NCBI GenBank assembly: GCA_934663885.1
Contig: CAKUKW010000118.1
Span: 1 to 6,601 of the forward strand
Direction of reading: 5' to 3'
Length of the DNA: 6,601 nt
Source of the DNA: an uncultured Tidjanibacter sp.
GTDB lineage: Bacteria; Bacteroidota; Bacteroidia; Bacteroidales; Rikenellaceae
The position numbers and the translations under genes are program-made. The notes below the pieces were generated by a model that saw only the letters and a list, made by a program, of their open reading frames with translations, was not told where the DNA came from and did no database searches. Each line of letters opens with the position of its first letter. Within the stretch, counting starts at the first letter, position 1. This document shows, piece after piece, positions 1 through 5,420 of the stretch.

Positions 1-463
1 TACTTCCATCCGGAAGGATTGCCGACTCCTGTACGTCGGCGGCCTCTATGCTGAGTTCACTTACCATAACTCCAGATTCTGGGTGAGCTCCGTCCCTTGT
101 CAGCCAAAAGTACCCCGCCCCCAGCAGCATGATTGGTATTGCAGCAATAGCAGCGTACTTCAATACTTTCCTTCCGAGCCCGGATCTCCGTTTGTCGGCG
201 TGTTGCCCAGGAATTTCCATCGGGGGCAAACCCAGTTCCCGTTTTACTGCATTTATCGAATACACCAACTCCTTTTCATTCGCCGGCCGGACCTCATATC
301 GGACGATCCTGTTCCATATCTCTTCCAGTTCGGCGTCCTTTTCTTCGTCATGCCCTTCCCCTATTATCCAGGAAAGTATTTCCGCTTCAAGATCCGCAGG
401 CAACGGCCCGGAAAAGTAATATTCCAATATACGATTGACTCTCTCTTTGACAGTAAGGTCCAT
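1..463 (-). CDS. FecR-type anti-sigma factor, N-terminal part (runs off left edge)
   Basis: An inner-membrane anti-sigma factor expected to hold the neighbouring ECF sigma factor and respond to a signal passed on from an outer-membrane TonB-dependent receptor. 154 residues are visible. Residues 1-80 are a helical, charged cytoplasmic domain (RVNRILEYYFSG, then ELEEIWNRIV). Residues about 102-121 are a single membrane helix (YAAIAAIPIMLLGAGYFWL) after a basic KRRSGLGRK stretch, which places the N-terminus inside. The periplasmic part begins the FecR domain, and the window ends in ILPDGS, the family's usual entry motif. The start ATG at 463 gives a full N-terminal domain and has a weak purine-rich AGGTGA just upstream. 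The rest of the FecR domain and probably a C-terminal DUF4974 lie outside. It sits 401 bases downstream of the sigma gene on the same strand, unusually far for such a pair. Family assignment is firm; the signal is unknown. Confidence 0.88.
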   Translation of the reverse strand, partial: MDLTVKERVNRILEYYFSGPLPADLEAEILSWIIGEGHDEEKDAELEEIWNRIVRYEVRPANEKELVYSINAVKRELGLPPMEIPGQHADKRRSGLGRKVLKYAAIAAIPIMLLGAGYFWLTRDGAHPESGVMVSELSIEAADVQESAILPDGS

Positions 464-864
464 ATCACCTATGAAACTTTAAAAATTCTAATACGTAACA
501 TTAAATAACCTTCCTCATATTATCCGGCCAGGAAAATTCCATTGGGTGGTTGAAAACCTTTTCGCCTCACTGTATATAATACCGATAAGAGCGGAAAATC
601 TCGGAAAATTTTTGTAATTATTATCGACCATCCAACATAAAGCGCTATATGTAAACACAATACAAAACAATTTTATTTATGGTTTTATTTTTTCGCCAGG
701 CGTAAAACAATATTTATCCCGAAAGCAATGGCATCGGGATTCCGGGAAACCCGGAATATTATACATGTAATAAATCCTTCTGATTAGCCGGAACTGCCGG
801 CAGGATAATTAAGGGTGTTCTTCTTCTATTTACTCTCTCTCTCTGCAGAGCCTGTTCGGGACTC
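464..864. other. 401-base non-coding spacer between sigma and fecR
   Basis: No convincing gene was found on either strand. The part next to the sigma gene (about 716-801) is rich in short hairpins, and the part next to fecR is AT-rich with no clear repeat. A (CT)6 run lies at 833-844 next to a perfect CTCTGCAGAG palindrome at 841-850, directly behind the sigma stop codon. A small GCCGG/CCGGC hairpin lies at 787-801. I found no clear TAnnTTTG box for fecR. The length suggests that fecR may have its own promoter, possibly sigma-dependent, rather than simple read-through; this is inference. Confidence 0.5.
716..757. terminator. Pair of adjacent hairpins, possible terminator of the sigma transcript
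   Basis: Two inverted repeats sit back to back. ATCCCGA (716-722) pairs with TCGGGAT (734-740) around an 11-base loop. ATTCCGGG (739-746) pairs with CCCGGAAT (750-757) around a 3-base loop. They share two bases, so both cannot be fully paired at once. Read on the minus strand, the second stem met is followed by AAATATTGTTTT, a mediocre U-tract, so a weak terminator or an RNA-processing structure between sigma and fecR is possible. The stems are seen directly; the function is a guess. Confidence 0.35.
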
Positions 865-1494
865 TCAATATCCCCCTACAAAAAGGATAATGAACAGTAC
901 TATTATTTCCCTGATATCTTTTGTAGCCTGATACAAATGATCAGACACGTTACTTTTGCTGATATTAAGCTCCGAAGCTATTTTTTCGTGGCTCCAGCCT
1001 TCATACCTGGAAAGCTCGAATACACGGCGGCGCATTTTAGGCATACGGCTCACGGCTATACGTACGAGCATTTCCGTCTCTTTTGCGATAAGCAGCTCTT
1101 CGGAAGAGTCGGAATCGATTTCGGGGGCATCCGACTGCACGGCATATTTATCCCACAGCTTTTCGCGGTTGAAATAATTTATAGCATTATTCCTCGCTAT
1201 GGTATAAAGGTATGTTTTGATGTTTTTGGAAGGGTCGATCCGGGCCCTCTTTTCCCATAAAGTAATAAATGTTTCCTGCGTAATGTCGCTGGCAACCTCT
1301 TCTGATCTTGTAAGCACCTTCAGGAAATGCATAACGGAATTGCCGAAATGATAGTATATCTTTTCGAAAGCCGTATGGTCGCCGGACTTCAAAGCATTGA
1401 GCAAATCCGGAGAAACACCCGTTACAGGTTGATTATCAATCAATTCTTTCCGTTTTTCATGCGGATACCTGAAAGAATCCTCATTAAAAGCCAT
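865..1494 (-). CDS. ECF RNA polymerase sigma-70 factor (Bacteroides expansion type)
   Basis: An alternative sigma factor of 209 residues that directs RNA polymerase to a specific set of promoters, probably released by the FecR-like protein encoded downstream. Sigma region 2 spans about residues 33-111. It includes the core-binding DITQETFITLW (70-80) and the -10-reading stretch KTYLYTIARNNAINYFNRE (93-111). An acidic linker (SDAPEIDSDSSEE) separates it from region 4 at about 143-195, where YEGWSHEKIASELNISKSNVSDHLYQA forms the helix-turn-helix that reads the -35 element. There is no region 1 or 3, as expected for ECF factors. An extra N-terminal arm of about 30 residues precedes region 2. The last 14 residues (IIVLFIILFVGG then Tyr) are almost wholly hydrophobic, which is odd for a soluble factor. 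ATG at 1494 is the natural start. The regulon is unknown; a SusC/SusD operon beyond the left edge would be typical. Confidence 0.92.
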   Translation of the reverse strand: MAFNEDSFRYPHEKRKELIDNQPVTGVSPDLLNALKSGDHTAFEKIYYHFGNSVMHFLKVLTRSEEVASDITQETFITLWEKRARIDPSKNIKTYLYTIARNNAINYFNREKLWDKYAVQSDAPEIDSDSSEELLIAKETEMLVRIAVSRMPKMRRRVFELSRYEGWSHEKIASELNISKSNVSDHLYQATKDIREIIVLFIILFVGGY

Positions 1495-1532
1495 GATGTT
1501 GTCAATAGGGGTAGTTCACTCTCTTTTCGCCG

Positions 1533-1540
1533 CAAAAATA
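1533..1540 (-). promoter_or_regulatory. Candidate -7 box of the sigma gene promoter
   Basis: On the minus strand this reads TATTTTTG, an exact match to the TAnnTTTG -7 consensus used by the primary sigma factor of Bacteroidota. It lies 38 bases before the sigma start codon, which would give a leader of roughly 30 bases. No TTTG is seen at the expected distance upstream (19-21 bases), where a perfect palindrome sits instead. The promoter may therefore be weak, activator-dependent or not real; one match of this length can occur by chance in AT-rich DNA. Confidence 0.3.
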
Positions 1541-1560
1541 ATACATTTCGTCTAATAATA

Positions 1561-1574
1561 TGCTATATATAGCA
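1561..1574. promoter_or_regulatory. Perfect 14-base palindrome upstream of the sigma gene, possible operator
   Basis: TGCTATATATAGCA is its own reverse complement. It sits 67-80 bases before the sigma start codon, roughly over the -33 region of the candidate promoter at 1533-1540. Two-fold symmetry at this place fits a dimeric regulator site. The core GCTAT...ATAGC recurs with a wider spacer at 1828-1843. No regulator gene is visible in the window. The symmetry is observed; the operator role is inferred. Confidence 0.3.
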
Positions 1575-1674
1575 AAAAAAGATGTAAATAATCAATCTCC
1601 CGCTTTTCATTTAACATTTTTTTAAATCTTAAAGATCTGGCATAAATACAAATACCATGATAAAAGAAAAGAAG

Positions 1675-1762
1675 TAGCGTGGCAGTCAACAATCCCAATG
1701 GAAGCCCTGGCCTGGGTCTGTAGAGAGAGTGCTTTGTACCACGCTATACCGGTAGTATAGTG
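1675..1762 (-). other. Two mutually exclusive stems, candidate leader or small RNA
   Basis: TAGCGTGG (1675-1682) is exactly complementary to CCACGCTA (1739-1746), closing a 72-base unit. The right arm of that stem overlaps the left arm of a second hairpin, CGCTATAC (1742-1749) with GTATAGTG (1755-1762, one G-U pair), so only one can form at a time. In minus-strand transcription the small hairpin would form first. The long stem would follow, ending just before a U-rich run (CTTCTTTTCTTTT, about 1662-1674). This is the geometry of an attenuator, but the long enclosed loop is weakly structured by eye. It does not fit a tRNA: no TTCRANY loop or anticodon arm is present. Confidence 0.3.
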
Positions 1763-1823
1763 ATGACATGACATTCCGATCTCTACATTTTAAAAACGGC
1801 CAGTTTTCCATTGTATATCGGTT

Positions 1824-1847
1824 CAGCGCTATTATAATATAGCACTG
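1824..1847. repeat. Inverted repeat near a candidate minus-strand transcription start
   Basis: GCTAT (1828-1832) and ATAGC (1839-1843) are inverted around TATAAT. The pairing resumes beyond one mismatch with CAG (1824-1826) and CTG (1845-1847). The arms match those of the palindrome at 1561-1574. It lies just downstream, in the minus direction, of the candidate -7 box at 1853-1860, so it would be at the 5' end of any RNA made from there, or it could be a repressor site. Confidence 0.3.
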
Positions 1848-1852
1848 TGGGG

Positions 1853-1860
1853 CAAATATA
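1853..1860 (-). promoter_or_regulatory. Candidate -7 box, minus strand
   Basis: On the minus strand this reads TATATTTG, matching the Bacteroidota -7 consensus TAnnTTTG. No matching TTTG lies 19-21 bases upstream, so support is limited. If used, the RNA would pass through the inverted repeats at 1824-1847 and 1675-1762 towards the sigma gene, giving it a leader of about 350 bases or producing a separate small RNA. Confidence 0.2.
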
Positions 1861-1941
1861 AGAAATATTTCACGAAAATTATTTCCGGTGTGGAAAGAGC
1901 CCATTAAATAAAGGTCGGGGCCATCCGTGGTTAATAAATAA

Positions 1942-1977
1942 AAAACTGCAGGCCTTTTTGGAGGAGCCTGCGGTTTT
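1942..1977 (-). terminator. Rho-independent terminator behind nagB, possibly bidirectional
   Basis: AAAACTGCAGGC (1942-1953) pairs with GCCTGCGGTTTT (1966-1977) over 12 bp with one G-T pair, around a 12-base loop. In the minus direction the stem is followed by a T-rich run (TTTTTTATTTATT), which makes it a good terminator for nagB, whose stop codon lies about 78 bases before it. The plus-strand T-run is only four bases, so the reverse direction is weaker. It marks the end of the amino-sugar transcription unit. Confidence 0.75.
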
Positions 1978-2054
1978 AGTGTTATAAACCACCCGGAAGA
2001 TATGTCCGTTGGATGTCCGGCCTGCGTATAAGGCGGGCACGGTTACCCTTGAAA

Positions 2055-2867
2055 TTAGAGCCCTAAGAATTCGGGATTTATGTTCTGCGATTCTATATCC
2101 CTGAAATAACTCAGCGCCTCACCGGTGAGGTTGCCCGCAGCCGCTTCATCACAGACGATAATTCCCCTGCGGTGCATCTGCAGGGCGCTGACCGTCCACT
2201 TATGGTTCACACCTTCTTCTATGCCGTGATAGAGAGCCTTAGCTTTTTTGGGGCCCGTAGCGAGTATGATAACTTCGCGGGCATCCATAATGGTACCTAC
2301 GCCCACTGTAAGTGCCGTTTTCGGCACAAGGGAAATATCGCCTCCGAAAAAACGCGAATTAACCTCTATTGTGTCCTTCGTCAGCGTCTTTACACGGGTT
2401 CGGGAGCTAAGCGATGAATATGGCTCGTTAAAGGCGATATGCCCGTCCTCACCTATTCCCCCGAGGAAAAGGTCGATTCCTCCCGCTTCCGATATTTTCT
2501 CTTCATAGGAGCGGCACTCCGCCTCGAGGTCAGGCGCGTTGCCGTCCAGAATGTTCACATTCTCCGGTTTTATATCTACGTGGCTGAAAAAATTATTCCA
2601 CATGAAAGAGTGGTAGCTTTCGGGGTGATCTTCGGGCAGGGCCACATATTCATCCATATTAAACGTGACCACATTACCGAATGAGACTTTACCATCCTTA
2701 TTGAGTTTTATCAGCTCAGCATAGGTTTCCAGCGGAGTGGAGCCTGTCGGCAAACCCAATACGAACGGTTTTCCGCCGGGTTTGGCGTCAGTGTTTATCT
2801 TCGATGCTATATACCTTGCCGTCCAACGGGCCACGCTTCCCGAATCCTTATGTATCAAAAGTCTCAT
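2055..2867 (-). CDS. nagB: Glucosamine-6-phosphate deaminase
   Basis: A cytosolic enzyme that converts glucosamine-6-phosphate to fructose-6-phosphate and ammonia, sending amino sugars into glycolysis. The 270 residues align with Escherichia coli NagB (266) from the first residue and almost without gaps, so the start is secure. The phosphate-loop motif LGLPTGSTP is at 37-45. The catalytic residues fall at the E. coli positions: Asp72 (FNMDEY), Asp141 and His143 ([11 protein letters not shown]), Glu148 and Lys208. The residues for allosteric binding of GlcNAc-6-P in E. coli also appear kept (Ser151, Arg158, Lys160, Tyr254), so activation by that metabolite is plausible. It is the last gene of the unit, 69 bases behind a small membrane protein gene and ahead of a strong terminator. 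The deaminase-like fusion two genes upstream is a distant paralogue with an altered active site. Confidence 0.96.
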   Translation of the reverse strand: MRLLIHKDSGSVARWTARYIASKINTDAKPGGKPFVLGLPTGSTPLETYAELIKLNKDGKVSFGNVVTFNMDEYVALPEDHPESYHSFMWNNFFSHVDIKPENVNILDGNAPDLEAECRSYEEKISEAGGIDLFLGGIGEDGHIAFNEPYSSLSSRTRVKTLTKDTIEVNSRFFGGDISLVPKTALTVGVGTIMDAREVIILATGPKKAKALYHGIEEGVNHKWTVSALQMHRRGIIVCDEAAAGNLTGEALSYFRDIESQNINPEFLGL

Positions 2868-2936
2868 AAATACGTTATAATTTTAATGTATTACAAATAG
2901 TATTTCCGATTTTCTAACGGAGAATATACGGAGATA

Positions 2937-3293
2937 TTATTTACCGGCCCGCGAAAACAGCCATACGAGGAATCCGCCCACAAGAATGGCTCCCAGCTTG
3001 AAAAAGGTAGGATTCCAGCTCCAGTCGGGAAGACCCGCCAGAAGCATATACAATACTGCTCCCAGTGTGACCGCAATCACCATACCTACCGACTGCCTGG
3101 CAACTATTTTAGGGAAAAGCGCGCCGAAAGCAAAATAAATGAACGGGACCATGAAGAAATACTGGATGGCTACTTTCAGGGGATAGCCGAGGAAGGCAAC
3201 CCCTTCGGCCACTACGTTCAGGTTAAAAAGCAGCACAATGCCAAGCACGACGGCCGCCACAAATGCGTAAACTATTCTTTTGGTTGTACTCAT
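2937..3293 (-). CDS. Small four-helix membrane protein of unknown function
   Basis: I do not recognise the family. The 118-residue product is mostly hydrophobic, with likely membrane helices at about 7-27, 41-60, 67-87 and 97-115. The short basic ends (STTKR at the start, SRAGK at the end) suggest both termini are cytoplasmic. Loops are short. A conserved-looking AGLPDWSWNPTFFK segment links helices 3 and 4, and a PKIVARQS segment links helices 2 and 3. There is no cysteine, histidine or acidic cluster that would suggest an enzyme or metal transporter. It lies between the deaminase/deacetylase fusion (108 bases upstream) and nagB (69 bases downstream) on the same strand. It may be co-transcribed with them, but a role in amino-sugar metabolism is inferred from place alone. 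ATG at 3293 leaves a complete first helix. Confidence 0.75.
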   Translation of the reverse strand: MSTTKRIVYAFVAAVVLGIVLLFNLNVVAEGVAFLGYPLKVAIQYFFMVPFIYFAFGALFPKIVARQSVGMVIAVTLGAVLYMLLAGLPDWSWNPTFFKLGAILVGGFLVWLFSRAGK

Positions 3294-3311
3294 ATTATAT
3301 TCTGATTCGAG

Positions 3312-3323
3312 AATTCCGGAATT
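3312..3323. repeat. 12-base palindrome upstream of the membrane protein gene
   Basis: AATTCCGGAATT is its own reverse complement and lies 19-30 bases before the start codon of the four-helix protein. The 108-base gap around it is AT-rich, with no recognisable TAnnTTTG box and no good terminator for the fusion gene. A regulatory site is possible but not shown. Confidence 0.2.
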
Positions 3324-3401
3324 TAGAGGTTTGAAAATAAGATAAACCTGGATTTATATTTTTTGACCAAAATCTTTAAATTTTCAAGTCAATTATAACT
3401 G

Positions 3402-5351
3402 TCAATCTTTTTCGATAGACCTCAGCCTGACGAAAACTTCTATCGCCTGGTATTCGGCCATACCGAGTTTGTCGTATTGCCGCGCTGTATTCTCGGTGCG
3501 CTCCTCGGCCCTTTGCCAGAACTCACGCTTGTCGGTGCCGGGGAACGGTACAACGTCTTTCTGTGAAAGGTGGCGGAATATCGCGTGCCGCTTCTTTATT
3601 TTCTCCTCCGGGCTGAAGGGAACGGCCATGTCGACCATATCGAGGCTCCATTCCTGCCAGGCGCCCCGGTAAAGCCACATACGGCATCCGCGGAACCACT
3701 CTTCGTCACGTATCACATCGATAGCCGCCAGTACCGCATCGATACTAACCCTGTGTGTACCGTGAGGGTCGGTAAGGTCGCCGGCCGCAAAAATACGGTG
3801 CGGCTTGAGCTTCCTCAGCAGCCCGACGATAATATTTATGTCAGCATCTGTAAGACGCCCTTTTTTTATACCCCCGGTCTCATAGAACGGCATATTGAGG
3901 AAATGGCAATGGGTATCCGGATCGAGCCCGAATTCCCGGCAGGCAGCCCTGGCCTCCCCCCGGCGTATCGCACCTTTGATCTTACGCAGCTCCAGCGGCT
4001 CGGGCTCGCCTTTTTTCTTGGCAGCGATAATCGCCGCGACTTCACCCAGGTGATCACCGTAACCGCACTCCCGCGCAGTATCCACGGTCTGAAGCACGAC
4101 GTCGTCATTGACGGCTATATTACCGGAGGTCTGGTAAGCCACATGCACATCGTGCCCCTGATCGATAAGCCGTAGGAAAGTACCGCCCATAGAGATAACG
4201 TCGTCGTCTGGATGGGGACTGAAGATAAGAATTCGCTTCGGGTAGGGTTCGGAGGTTTCCGGCCGCGTCGAATCGTCGGCGTTGGGTTTACCGCCAGGCC
4301 ATCCGGTTATGGTGTGCTGAAGGTCGTTGAATACCCTTATATTTATGTTGTAATGATCCCCTGCCGCATCTATCAACTGGCCGAGGCTGTTCTCCATGTA
4401 ATCTTCACCTGTAAGTTTCAGAATAGGCTTGCCCGTAAGGTTACAGAGCCACAACACGGCTTTACGGATGAACTTCGGCTGCCAGTCGCAGTCGCCGACA
4501 AGCCATGGGGTTTTTACACGCGTAAGCTCTTCAGATGCACCCTCGTCAGTAACCACTTCTATATTCTCATGTAACTGGAGGTATGTCGCCGGAAACGCGG
4601 GCGTGATCTCCCCCTCGGCTATAGAGTTAATGATAGAAGCCTTTTCTTCGCCCCAGGCCACAAGAATTATCCTGCGGGCCGACATAATGGTGCCGAGGCC
4701 CATCGTTATAGCCTTACGCGGAGTATTTTCTATCCCATAGAATTGCGACGCCTGTTTTTTACGTGTAGTGTTGCCGAGGATAACAAGCCTGGTACGGGAA
4801 TTTATGAATGTGCCTGTTTCATTGAACCCTAACTGGCCTTCTTCGCCGGTACCCAGCAGCAGAAGATCCATTCCCCCGTAACTGGCGATCTTAGCCTCAT
4901 AATCGCGGCAGAAATCCGAAACATCGGCTATCGGAAGCGTCCCGTCGGGAAAATGAACATTCTCCGGTTTTATGTCCACATGGTTAAGGAACTCTTCATG
5001 TATCCTGTAGTTGCGGCTCTGCTGCTCCCCGGGGGCTATCGGGTAGAATTCGTCGAGACTGAAAACTATTACGTTGGAAAAACTGACATCACCCCTGCGG
5101 TAAGCCTCCACAAGCTCGCGGTAAATACCCAACGGCGATTTACCGGTAGTAAGACCGAACACGTAGTTGTCGCCGCGGGAAGAGGCTTCGTTAATGGCGG
5201 CAATTACCTGAATCGCAGCGTAATCGGCTCCCTCACCGGCCGTCGGCAGTATTTTAACCGGCACCTTCTCATACCTGCGGATTACCTCGTCGGGCTCGGC
5301 TCCCTGTATCAGGCCGCCCGGAGTCTCGATCTTATAAAAATTCTCTTTCAT
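3402..5351 (-). CDS. Fusion of NagB-like deaminase domain and PIG-L/LmbE deacetylase domain
   Basis: A 649-residue two-domain protein of a kind found in Bacteroidota. Residues about 30-290 resemble glucosamine-6-phosphate deaminase: LTTGKSP (68-74), FSLDEFYP with Asp100, MGLGTIM (217-223), and Lys237 in place of NagB Lys208. At the key loop it reads GTGEEGQLGFNE, so NagB's Asp141 becomes Glu171 and the ring-opening His143 becomes Gln173, while Glu178 is kept. Normal deaminase activity is therefore doubtful. Residues 290-370 are a linker region with LQHTITGWPGGKPNADD. From 372 the PIG-L fold begins: SPHPDDD gives zinc ligands His380 and Asp383 and base Asp382, and DPHGTHR gives His530 and His533, so this half looks active. 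The substrate may be an N-acetylated amino sugar or its phosphate; that is inference. No signal peptide, so cytosolic. ATG at 5351 lies 69 bases from yidC. It heads the probable unit with the membrane protein gene and nagB. Confidence 0.9.
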   Translation of the reverse strand: MKENFYKIETPGGLIQGAEPDEVIRRYEKVPVKILPTAGEGADYAAIQVIAAINEASSRGDNYVFGLTTGKSPLGIYRELVEAYRRGDVSFSNVIVFSLDEFYPIAPGEQQSRNYRIHEEFLNHVDIKPENVHFPDGTLPIADVSDFCRDYEAKIASYGGMDLLLLGTGEEGQLGFNETGTFINSRTRLVILGNTTRKKQASQFYGIENTPRKAITMGLGTIMSARRIILVAWGEEKASIINSIAEGEITPAFPATYLQLHENIEVVTDEGASEELTRVKTPWLVGDCDWQPKFIRKAVLWLCNLTGKPILKLTGEDYMENSLGQLIDAAGDHYNINIRVFNDLQHTITGWPGGKPNADDSTRPETSEPYPKRILIFSPHPDDDVISMGGTFLRLIDQGHDVHVAYQTSGNIAVNDDVVLQTVDTARECGYGDHLGEVAAIIAAKKKGEPEPLELRKIKGAIRRGEARAACREFGLDPDTHCHFLNMPFYETGGIKKGRLTDADINIIVGLLRKLKPHRIFAAGDLTDPHGTHRVSIDAVLAAIDVIRDEEWFRGCRMWLYRGAWQEWSLDMVDMAVPFSPEEKIKKRHAIFRHLSQKDVVPFPGTDKREFWQRAEERTENTARQYDKLGMAEYQAIEVFVRLRSIEKD

Positions 5352-5368
5352 AACTACCCTGAATAAGC

Positions 5369-5392
5369 CTCCCCCGAACTGAGCCGGGGGAG
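5369..5392. terminator. GC-rich stem-loop between yidC and the fusion gene
   Basis: CTCCCCCG (5369-5376) pairs perfectly with CGGGGGAG (5385-5392) around an 8-base loop. In the minus direction it follows the yidC stop codon by about 28 bases and ends 17 bases before the fusion start codon. The T-rich run is on the plus-strand side (ATTTTATAAATTT), so it is not a standard terminator for yidC. It may slow or end transcription from yidC, stabilise the upstream mRNA end, or affect translation of the fusion gene. A smaller GCCTT/AAGGC stem lies at 5406-5417. Confidence 0.5.
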
Positions 5393-5420
5393 ATTTTATA
5401 AATTTGCCTTTTAAGGCGCA

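Larger units (their letters stand above)
1495..2054. other. 560-base non-coding region between nagB and the sigma gene
   Basis: No gene was supported here. From right to left the region holds a strong terminator behind nagB (1942-1977), a candidate minus-strand -7 box (1853-1860), and three inverted repeats containing GCTAT-like arms (1828-1843, 1744-1760, 1562-1573). It also holds an 8-bp long-range stem (1675-1682 with 1739-1746) and a second candidate -7 box close to the sigma start (1533-1540). ATGTCCG occurs twice with an 11-base period at 2002-2019. The stretch from about 1590 to 1670 is AT-rich and shows nothing I can name. The layout would suit a long, structured leader in front of the sigma gene, or a separate small RNA. 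Confidence 0.5.

Noticed and set aside
677..766. Minus-strand 29-codon open frame in the sigma-fecR spacer
   Set aside because: It runs through the hairpin pair at 716-757, and the product (MYNIPGFPESRCHC...) shows no supporting feature.
833..850. (CT)6 run and CTCTGCAGAG palindrome behind the sigma gene as a terminator
   Set aside because: The possible stem is short with almost no loop, and no T-run follows in the direction of transcription.
1675..1746. 72-base unit closed by an 8-bp stem, considered as a tRNA gene
   Set aside because: There is no T-arm consensus, no anticodon arm and no D-arm pattern on either strand; only length and end pairing resemble a tRNA.
1686..1904. Minus-strand 72-codon open frame in the nagB-sigma gap
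   Set aside because: Composition is not protein-like for this genome, the frame runs across the inverted repeats at 1824-1847 and 1742-1762, and no start signal or domain is visible.
3570..4175. Plus-strand 201-codon open frame
   Set aside because: It is antisense to the PIG-L half of the fusion protein, whose motifs are unmistakable, and the plus-strand translation shows no recognisable domain.
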